The notes below the pieces were generated by a model. That model saw only the letters and a list, made by a program, of their open reading frames with translations. It was not told the DNA's origin and ran no database searches. From the NCBI GenBank assembly GCA_945788155.1, contig CALZKX010000086.1, forward strand, positions 1-7,120: a stretch of DNA of 7,120 nt, given 5' to 3'. A program made the translations under genes and the position numbers. The stretch comes from an uncultured Flavobacteriaceae bacterium (GTDB lineage: Bacteria > Bacteroidota > Bacteroidia > Flavobacteriales > Flavobacteriaceae). Below, piece after piece: positions 1-4,838 of this stretch; position 1 is the stretch's first letter; each line of letters opens with the position of its first letter.

Positions 1-1
1 A

Positions 2-208
2 AAATCCTTTAACGCGCTTATTGAAAAAGGGCATTCAATTATAGTGGTTGAGCATAATGTAGAACTCATTAAATGTGCCGATTATATTATAGATTTAGGG
101 CCAGGAGGTGGCGAAAATGGAGGGCAACTTTTAGCCTTTGGAACTCCTGAAGAAGTGGCATTAAACAAAGCATCGTTTACTGGTAAGTATTTAAAGGGCA
201 AACTTTAA
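2..208 (+). CDS. uvrA: UvrA, excinuclease ABC subunit A (C-terminal fragment, 5' end outside window)
   Basis: UvrA is the DNA-damage sensor of nucleotide excision repair. It is a cytoplasmic ABC-type ATPase that loads UvrB at lesions. Only the last 68 residues are here, open to the left edge. They show the end of the second ATPase domain: the switch-histidine segment VVEHN, then ADYIIDLGPGGGENGG, then the usual UvrA ending GTPEEVA...FTGKYLKGKL. The Walker and zinc-finger parts lie outside the window. The stop TAA (206-208) overlaps the stop of the convergent DUF3667 gene, leaving no room for a terminator between them. The assignment rests on the strongly conserved C-terminus and is secure despite the short length. 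Confidence 0.95.
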   Translation, partial: KSFNALIEKGHSIIVVEHNVELIKCADYIIDLGPGGGENGGQLLAFGTPEEVALNKASFTGKYLKGKL

Positions 209-1332
209 TACAACAAGAACGACAATACGAGCATAATGATAACTGCCATTGGCGCAACAAGCATCATATACACAAATGTAAGCATAGAAGCCTTTATAAA
301 GCTAATAAAAAAGCCTTGTTCGTAATAGTTTTTAACTGCAAGCACTAAGTAAAAAAATGTTGATAGCAACACCAGAAAGTCAATCCAGTTAGGTATTTCA
401 ATAATATAGTTTATTCCAAGTATAATGCTCATTGCTGTAAACAAAAACGAGAAGTAATAAAAACCAAATACCAAGTGGTGAGCAAAACGACCTCGACGCC
501 AATAAAATACTTTAAGCAAGAGCGCGAAAATTGGTAATAAAAAGAATAACGAAATTGGGACACTATCAAAAAAGGCTTGCAAAGCGCCACCTCCTCTATT
601 TTTATGGAACTTAATTAACTGTCTATAAAATTGTTTTTTTAAAAACCCTGCACCTTCCTCCATACCTAAGGCTTGCAATTGTTCTTTTTCTGGTGCATCA
701 ATGGCTAATAAGGAATCCAACTTTTTGGTATCGTAGCCAAAATTAAAATTATTTTTAATAGCATCTGGATTAGAAGCAACTGTCAATATAGAATCCATAG
801 CCTTTTGCTCTTCTTTTGATAATCCAGACATTAAATTCTCATTACTTAAAGGTTTAGTAATTTTAGCAATAGCAGCAGAATCCAAAGGTCTTAAATTAAT
901 AGAATCTTTAGATTGCTCCATTTCAAAACCCTTTTGCAATGCTTTATCAAAATTGGCATTGTACTCCCTAATTTTAAACGAAAACATAAAGAAAAACACA
1001 ACCGAAATGAATAAATACATTTGCGCAGGATGCAAATACATTAAGCGTTTCCCATTCACAAATCGTTTAGCTAAAATCCCTGGTTTAAATACTAAAGGGA
1101 TAAAACTTCTAAAAAAACGTGCATCAAACGAAAAATAGTTGGCAATTGTGTTATAGAATAGAACACCAACGGTTAACTCGTCATTGGTTTGTTGTCCGCA
1201 ATGTGGGCAAAAATTAAACTCAATATTATGTTCCTTTTCGCAATTTTGGCACGTAGTAATAGTTTGTTCTAAAGCAAAATCTACGCTATCGTCATTTTCT
1301 GAAGGATTGGTTATTTTGGTGTTCTTTGCCAT
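205..1332 (-). CDS. DUF3667 zinc-ribbon integral membrane protein
   Basis: This 375-residue protein has the layout of the DUF3667 family, which is common in Bacteroidota and has no assigned function. Near the N-terminus is a zinc ribbon of two CxxC pairs (Cys28, Cys31, Cys42, Cys45, in CQNC and CPHC followed by GQ). The family motif KPGILAKRFVNGKR then Y..P follows at 83-101. Hydrophobic segments lie at about 101-119, 257-276, 284-308, 316-334 and 347-374. Segments one and two are separated by about 135 polar, charged residues. The ribbon is probably cytoplasmic and the protein sits in the inner membrane. The start ATG has no Shine-Dalgarno. A perfect 7-bp hairpin lies 12-30 nt upstream of it. 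TAGTTTTC (minus strand, 1380-1387) is a weak -7 candidate. The stop overlaps that of uvrA. Family call is firm; function unknown. Confidence 0.9.
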   Translation of the reverse strand: MAKNTKITNPSENDDSVDFALEQTITTCQNCEKEHNIEFNFCPHCGQQTNDELTVGVLFYNTIANYFSFDARFFRSFIPLVFKPGILAKRFVNGKRLMYLHPAQMYLFISVVFFFMFSFKIREYNANFDKALQKGFEMEQSKDSINLRPLDSAAIAKITKPLSNENLMSGLSKEEQKAMDSILTVASNPDAIKNNFNFGYDTKKLDSLLAIDAPEKEQLQALGMEEGAGFLKKQFYRQLIKFHKNRGGGALQAFFDSVPISLFFLLPIFALLLKVFYWRRGRFAHHLVFGFYYFSFLFTAMSIILGINYIIEIPNWIDFLVLLSTFFYLVLAVKNYYEQGFFISFIKASMLTFVYMMLVAPMAVIIMLVLSFLLY

Positions 1333-1344
1333 TGATGGTTGATT

Positions 1345-1362
1345 AACGACTTTTTAGTCGTT
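1345..1362 (-). promoter_or_regulatory. Perfect 7-bp inverted repeat in the leader of the DUF3667 gene
   Basis: AACGACT, a 4-nt TTTT spacer, then AGTCGTT form a perfect palindrome 12-30 nt upstream of the ATG of the DUF3667 gene. No T-run follows on either strand, so it is not an intrinsic terminator. It could be a repressor operator or an mRNA hairpin affecting translation start. The structure is seen directly; its role is inferred. Confidence 0.45.
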
Positions 1363-1467
1363 CATAAAATTAATAAAAAGAAAACTACTTCTCCATAATA
1401 ATGACGAGTAATACTACCTACTTGTTACAGTATGATTTTAACAGCTGTATATCAGTAATTTACAACT

Positions 1468-1484
1468 TTGGCACGAAAAATGAA
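1468..1484 (+). promoter_or_regulatory. Sigma-54-like (-24/-12) promoter of the 232-residue secreted protein gene
   Basis: The sequence TTGGCACGAAAAATGAA matches the RpoN consensus TGGCACG-N4-TTGCW fully at -24 and at 3 of 5 positions at -12, keeping the key G at -13. Counting from the -24 G (1471), transcription would start near 1495, giving a 67-nt leader. An 8-bp palindrome ACAGCTGT (1441-1448) and an imperfect inverted repeat TAATACT...AGTATGA lie upstream, where an enhancer-binding protein could sit. No TAnnTTTG box was found nearby. The -12 half is weak alone. The identical -24 element at matched spacing before the paralogue at 4839 strengthens the call. Confidence 0.6.
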
Positions 1485-1496
1485 ACTCATTAAACA

Positions 1497-1533
1497 AATA
1501 GCGTAAGCCGAAAAGCTATTCCGAAGAGTTCGG
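1497..1533 (+). promoter_or_regulatory. Two adjacent hairpins in the mRNA leader
   Basis: AATAGC (1497-1502) pairs with GCTATT (1515-1520). Directly after it, CCGAA (1521-1525) pairs with TTCGG (1529-1533) across a 3-nt loop, and the second stem could instead extend by T-G and T-A pairs at its base. They would lie within the first 40 nt of the predicted transcript. No known riboswitch class is recognised. They may stabilise the mRNA 5' end. The pairing is visible; the role is inferred. Confidence 0.35.
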
Positions 1534-1561
1534 GAAATTAGGCATCTTAAAACCTTTTACT

Positions 1562-2260
1562 ATGAGAAAAATTACTTTAGTATTAGCAACAATGTTACTA
1601 GGTGTAACATTTGCAACAGCATCAGAACAAGTTTCTGAATTAAACAGCAAAGATTTAAGAAATTCTAAACGCTATCTCATTTCACAGCCTATCTTGTTTG
1701 TGGAGCGTGGTGTAGAATTCTTAATCTTTTCAAATGGTGAGTTCGATTTTAACACAAATGCCAATTATGCCCATTCTGGTGATTACTACAGAAAATCGAC
1801 AACCAGACGTGGCAGCATTAATGCGACTTTTGGAGCACCAGGAGTAAGAATTAACTACAATCGACCACGTGGTGTACGTATCACTCATGATAGAATTGGT
1901 CGTGTACGAAGCGTTGGTAACGTATTTATAAACTACGATTATAAAGGACGTGTAAAACGTGTAGGTTCTGTTTATATGAAATACCGTTTTGGACAACTAA
2001 AACAAGTTGGTGGTTTACATATACAATATAACCGTTGGGGCGAAATGGTAAACATTCGCGGACACGTAAATAGAAGCAATCAAGGTTGTGGTATTTGTGG
2101 CATTACTGGTTGTACAGCAAATCATTTTGATGGCTATAATGACAGATATGATAATGATTGGGAAAGTCGAGATGATGATTATTTCTATTATAGAAAAGGG
2201 AATAAAACCTCAAAAAAGAAGAAGAACAAGAGAGGCTTTTCAAAAAAGCGCAAATATTAA
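1562..2260 (+). CDS. Secreted YD-like repeat protein with Cys cluster and basic tail (unknown function)
   Basis: This 232-residue protein is not a family I can name. A signal peptide (1-20, ending TFATA before SEQ) predicts export. Residues 45-64 carry LFVERGVEF...GEFDFN. A truncated unit (95-104) leads into four tandem units (105-120, 121-136, 137-151, 152-168) such as VFINYDYKGRVKRVGS, resembling YD/RHS-type beta repeats. Next come Cys176, Cys179, Cys184 and His188, spaced C-x2-C-x4-C-x3-H, then an Asp/Tyr-rich stretch (190-210) and a Lys/Arg tail (211-232). The ATG is the only start that keeps the signal peptide intact. It is a monocistronic gene with its own sigma-54-like promoter and terminator, and a paralogue of the gene at 4839. 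A cell-surface or periplasmic structural role is plausible but unproven. Confidence 0.85.
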   Translation: MRKITLVLATMLLGVTFATASEQVSELNSKDLRNSKRYLISQPILFVERGVEFLIFSNGEFDFNTNANYAHSGDYYRKSTTRRGSINATFGAPGVRINYNRPRGVRITHDRIGRVRSVGNVFINYDYKGRVKRVGSVYMKYRFGQLKQVGGLHIQYNRWGEMVNIRGHVNRSNQGCGICGITGCTANHFDGYNDRYDNDWESRDDDYFYYRKGNKTSKKKKNKRGFSKKRKY

Positions 2261-2295
2261 CCTATTGTTCGTAACCTACTAAAATTGGTTATTTT

Positions 2296-2340
2296 AAAAC
2301 CTCATTAGTTATTCCCAATAACTTTTGAGGTTTTTGTTTT
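2296..2340 (+). terminator. Rho-independent terminator after the 232-residue secreted protein gene
   Basis: Two 18-nt arms (2296-2313 and 2317-2334) pair with only two mismatches around a CCC loop. The outer stem is AAAACCTCA with TGAGGTTTT, followed by TTTTTGTTTTTT. It lies 35 bp after the stop codon. The opposite strand has a weaker TTTT after the stem, so it might also act on the convergent DUF6090 transcript. Confidence 0.9.
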
Positions 2341-2448
2341 TTATTGTTTGTATATGTTTTAAACATAATTTAGCAAATACAAACCAAATATAAAACCCTC
2401 GACTCCCAACACTTTGAGGTTCGTAAGTAGGCGAGTAATCGCAACTAA

Positions 2449-2458
2449 TTATACACGT
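2449..2458. repeat. Direct repeat TTATACACGT, copy 1 (downstream side of DUF6090 gene)
   Basis: TTATACACGT is repeated exactly at 3288-3297, so the two copies bracket the DUF6090 gene. Here the sequence continues as TGCTGTGC, which resembles the CGTTGTGC end of the palindromic element at 3361-3509. GCAAC (2441-2445) and GTTGC (2457-2461) also form a small inverted repeat overlapping this copy. A 10-bp repeat in AT-rich DNA could arise by chance, but its placement suggests a cassette boundary. Confidence 0.4.
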
Positions 2459-2499
2459 TGCTGTGCTTTTCGTTATTTACTTCAATAACCCAAAAATTG

Positions 2500-3225
2500 C
2501 TACTCTTTTAGAATAGTAATAGTTTTTTTAGCTCTTTCAAGAAGCAATGGACTCAAAACTTTTAACGCATAAATAATTTCGTAGTTCATTTCTATTGCAT
2601 TGTGCCTATGTTTCAGCCCTTGTGCGATATATGCTTCGCTTGGAACATGGTTAATAGATTTATAAAAACTAGTTGGAATAATAGTTTGGGCGTCTAAATA
2701 TTTTTCCGCCTCAATATCTTCTTTAACGACAAGGTTTTTTTTATCGTTAATCATGTTTTTAAATGCTTCTGATAAATCATAATATTCTATTAGAGCAATT
2801 CTTTTTTTTTCATTAATAACATCAAAATTCCCTGATGAAATTAACTCATTATATGTCGTTTGGGTAAAATCTAACATCTCCCAACTCTGTGGAAATTCAT
2901 CAATGCTATCTTTTAAATGTTCTGGTTTAATATTTCCTTGTTTTAAAAACTCAAAATAACCTTTATATATCTTTTCATATTTGACACCCTGTCTTATTTG
3001 TGTATTTATTGTAGTAGTGTCTTTTGATATATCTGCAATTAATCTATTAATATAATTTACAGATTTTGCATTATTTTTGGTTTTTTCATTCCAATTATTT
3101 ATTTGCAATGCAATCAAAATCCCAATAACTACCAGCAAAATTTCTCCAATCGCATAAAGCAGATACTTACTGAATTTATTTTCAGTCAGCAATCTTTGTC
3201 TAATTTTTCTAAAGAATTTTATCAT
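2500..3225 (-). CDS. DUF6090 family single-pass membrane protein
   Basis: This 241-residue protein begins with the signature of the DUF6090 family: a basic MIKFFRKIRQRLL stretch, a KYLLYAIGE turn, one membrane helix (about 24-41, LLYAIGEILLVVIGILIAL) and QINNWNE. The family is widespread and often multicopy in Flavobacteriia, with unknown function. The rest (46-241) is soluble, mostly helical and charged, with TYNELISSGNFDVI (124-137) matching the family's conserved middle. It lies between TTATACACGT repeats and close to a palindromic element, which hints at recent insertion. The gene stands alone: 342 bp separate it from the hydrolase upstream on the same strand. No good promoter was found; GAACTTTG (minus strand, 3305-3312) is one base off a TAnnTTTG box. 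Family call is confident, role unknown. Confidence 0.88.
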   Translation of the reverse strand: MIKFFRKIRQRLLTENKFSKYLLYAIGEILLVVIGILIALQINNWNEKTKNNAKSVNYINRLIADISKDTTTINTQIRQGVKYEKIYKGYFEFLKQGNIKPEHLKDSIDEFPQSWEMLDFTQTTYNELISSGNFDVINEKKRIALIEYYDLSEAFKNMINDKKNLVVKEDIEAEKYLDAQTIIPTSFYKSINHVPSEAYIAQGLKHRHNAIEMNYEIIYALKVLSPLLLERAKKTITILKE

Positions 3226-3287
3226 CGATTATCGGTTTGTTATTACGAAGCGTAAATTATGGTGTGTTTGAAATAGTTTTTTATGTT

Positions 3288-3297
3288 TTATACACGT
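3288..3297. repeat. Direct repeat TTATACACGT, copy 2 (upstream side of DUF6090 gene)
   Basis: This is an exact match to 2449-2458, in the same orientation and 839 bp away, with the DUF6090 gene as the only gene between. After TTATACACGT this copy continues CTTTAAAC, so it lacks the TGTGC part seen in copy 1. Read as one edge of a possible cassette. Confidence 0.4.
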
Positions 3298-3360
3298 CTT
3301 TAAACAAAGTTCGCAATTCTAATTTTTAAATTAAAGATAAAGCTTTTCATATTAAATAAA

Positions 3361-3509
3361 CCCGTTGTGCATTATGACTGTATTTTACTAAAAAAATATG
3401 AAATTTCAAGTTTTTTACCTCTTATCCTAAAGGAAGAACCTGAAATTTCATCGATATTACCTTTAGGGTTAGGGAAAAAATCGATGAAATGTTTAAAATG
3501 CACAACGAG
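3361..3509. mobile_element. 149-bp MITE-like palindromic element with terminal inverted repeats and 9-10 bp flanking duplication
   Basis: The ends, CCCGTTGTGCATTAT (3361-3375) and the complement of 3495-3509, match at 13 of 15 positions, with a perfect core CGTTGTGCATT. TTAAATAAA(C) directly abuts both ends (3352-3361 and 3510-3519), as expected of a target-site duplication. Inside are further inverted pairs: CCTAAAGG (3426-3433) with CCTTTAGG (3460-3467), ATTTCATCGAT (3445-3455) with ATCGATGAAAT (3480-3490), and the palindrome TGAAATTTCA twice (3399-3408, 3441-3450). The whole can fold as one long imperfect hairpin. It encodes no protein, so it would need a transposase in trans. An attC-like or regulatory RNA hairpin is the main alternative. 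Confidence 0.6.
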
Positions 3510-3567
3510 TTAAATAAACTTATTATTGACTAAAGTGCTAGTACTCAAAATTAATGCTAAAGTTATT

Positions 3568-4608
3568 TTATTGCGCATCCACTTCTTTAATAAACTTAAT
3601 AATTCCATCAAAATAGACCTCAGGATCATCATACATAGACAAGTGGCTGCCGTTTGGACAATGCAAATACTGTCCGTTTTGTACTTGTGTCGCAATCCAT
3701 TCCATGTGTTTAGGGTCCATGGTATCATACGCTCCACCTACGCTTAACGTTGGTACAGTTATTCTTGGGAGTTCGGCAGTAATGTCCCAATCTTTAAGTT
3801 TAGCATCACCTACAATACCAAACTCACTTGGTCCTTGCATGGTGACGTATAAGTTTGGATTAAGCTTTGCAAACGCACGATTTACAGGATCTGGCCATTC
3901 TTCAAGAGGCATTCGTAAAATATGCTCGGTATAATAATATTGAAACAATAACTCACTATATCTTGGGTTTTCAAATTCTCCCTTGGTTTCCAATTCTTTT
4001 ACTTCTTTTAAAACTTCTGGTGGTAGTTGAGGCCCTAAAACTTCATTTGCATATTTGTTATACTCAGGTACTGAAGCCATCATATTAGTTATTATCAAAC
4101 CTTTTAAATTGTCTTGATACTTTAAGGCATATTCCATACATAAAATGCCTCCCCAAGAATTTCCCAACAAATAAAAATTACTACTATCTAGTCCAAGTGC
4201 TTTTCTAACTTGCTCAACTTCATCTACATACCTATCCACACTCCAAAGTGTACTATCATTTGGTTGTTCACTATAGGCCGATTCCAGTTGATCGTAATAA
4301 TAATATTCAATCCCTGCATTTGGGAAGTAAGAATCAAAAGCTTCAAAATATTCATGCGTTGCACCTGGACCTCCATGAAGCAACAATACTTTCATAGTTG
4401 GGTTGTTCCCTACTCTTTTAGTCCAAACTTTAAATTCGCCAGAAGCGGTTTGTATCGGAATCATTTTTACGCCACCACTCAATTTATCATCGCGATTGGA
4501 ATAGTCTAAATAACTATTGTTTTCAGTAGCCTTGACGTCTTTTTTGTTTGAATTTGTACAGCTAAAAATAATAAGAGAGAATGTAAAAAGAAGAACTAAT
4601 TTTTTCAT
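3568..4608 (-). CDS. Lipoprotein proline iminopeptidase-family alpha/beta hydrolase (peptidase S33)
   Basis: This 346-residue hydrolase resembles proline iminopeptidases, which release N-terminal proline from peptides. A lipoprotein signal (1-16) ends in IIFSC with lipidation at Cys17, so it is likely membrane-anchored outside the cytoplasm. Family features are the oxyanion motif HGGPG (78-82), YYDQLESAYSEQP (104-116), the nucleophile elbow GNSWGG with Ser151, acid Asp295 in GGAYDTMD, and His322 in GSHLSMYDD. The lid region (about 175-270) is rich in Tyr and acidic residues. The DQLG seen in many relatives reads DQLE here. Substrate could be other than prolyl peptides. It has its own TAnnTTTG promoter and is divergent from the secreted protein gene at 4839. 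Fold and catalytic triad are secure; specificity is inferred. Confidence 0.93.
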   Translation of the reverse strand: MKKLVLLFTFSLIIFSCTNSNKKDVKATENNSYLDYSNRDDKLSGGVKMIPIQTASGEFKVWTKRVGNNPTMKVLLLHGGPGATHEYFEAFDSYFPNAGIEYYYYDQLESAYSEQPNDSTLWSVDRYVDEVEQVRKALGLDSSNFYLLGNSWGGILCMEYALKYQDNLKGLIITNMMASVPEYNKYANEVLGPQLPPEVLKEVKELETKGEFENPRYSELLFQYYYTEHILRMPLEEWPDPVNRAFAKLNPNLYVTMQGPSEFGIVGDAKLKDWDITAELPRITVPTLSVGGAYDTMDPKHMEWIATQVQNGQYLHCPNGSHLSMYDDPEVYFDGIIKFIKEVDAQ

Positions 4609-4644
4609 GAGTGTTAGTTTAAATTAAGTAAACCCATAACAGTT

Positions 4645-4673
4645 CAAAAGTAAATTAGTACAAATAAATTCAA
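4645..4673 (-). promoter_or_regulatory. Bacteroidota housekeeping-type promoter of the hydrolase gene
   Basis: On the minus strand, TTG (4671-4673), an 18-bp spacer and TACTTTTG (4645-4652) match the Bacteroidota primary sigma consensus TTG ... TAnnTTTG exactly. Transcription would start around 4638-4640, about 30 nt before the ATG at 4608. This contrasts with the sigma-54-like promoter of the divergent neighbour. Confidence 0.7.
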
Positions 4674-4742
4674 GGTATTCCAATATCGGAAATATATTTT
4701 TCACTTTCAACGCAATTACATATTTATTCTAAAAATATTTTT

Positions 4743-4759
4743 TTGGCACGATGCTTGGT
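4743..4759 (+). promoter_or_regulatory. Sigma-54-like (-24/-12) promoter of the 409-residue secreted protein gene
   Basis: TTGGCACGATGCTTGGT matches TGGCACG-N4-TTGCW fully at -24 and at 4 of 5 positions at -12 (the C is G). Counting from the -24 G (4746), the start falls near 4770, giving a 69-nt leader, almost the same as for the paralogue at 1562. The leader holds one small hairpin (AATACA 4795-4800 with TGTATT 4808-4813). No TAnnTTTG box was found between here and the ATG. Confidence 0.68.
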
Positions 4760-4838
4760 AAGTATTAAGTATCAAGAAAAACGAATTGTTATGTAATACA
4801 TGTTTATTGTATTGTTTAGCGCAAAAAAATAAATTAAG

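Larger units (their letters stand above)
3226..3567. other. 342-bp gene-free stretch holding repeats and a palindromic element
   Basis: No credible coding region lies between the DUF6090 and hydrolase genes; short open frames here have no recognisable protein content. It contains the second TTATACACGT repeat (3288-3297) and the 149-bp MITE-like element (3361-3509) with its flanking direct repeats. I saw no clear terminator for the hydrolase gene, although its transcript would run into the palindrome, which could stop or stabilise it. Confidence 0.6.

Noticed and set aside
1244..1261. A third TTTTGGCACG, inside the DUF3667 gene
   Set aside because: The -12 position reads AATAG with no G at -13, and it lies in coding sequence around the zinc-ribbon codons. 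It is judged a chance match.
2472..2489. Hairpin GTTATT...AATAAC as terminator of the DUF6090 gene
   Set aside because: The stem is only 6 bp of weak pairs and no T-run follows on the minus strand.
3361..3509. Integron attC site
   Set aside because: The inverted ends run CGTTGTGC...GCACAACG, which is inside-out relative to the RYYYAAC...GTTRRRY layout, and the core does not fit exactly. No integrase is visible.
3526..4509. Several plus-strand open frames opposite the hydrolase gene
   Set aside because: They lack recognisable domains or signals and lie wholly or mostly antisense to a gene with an intact catalytic triad.
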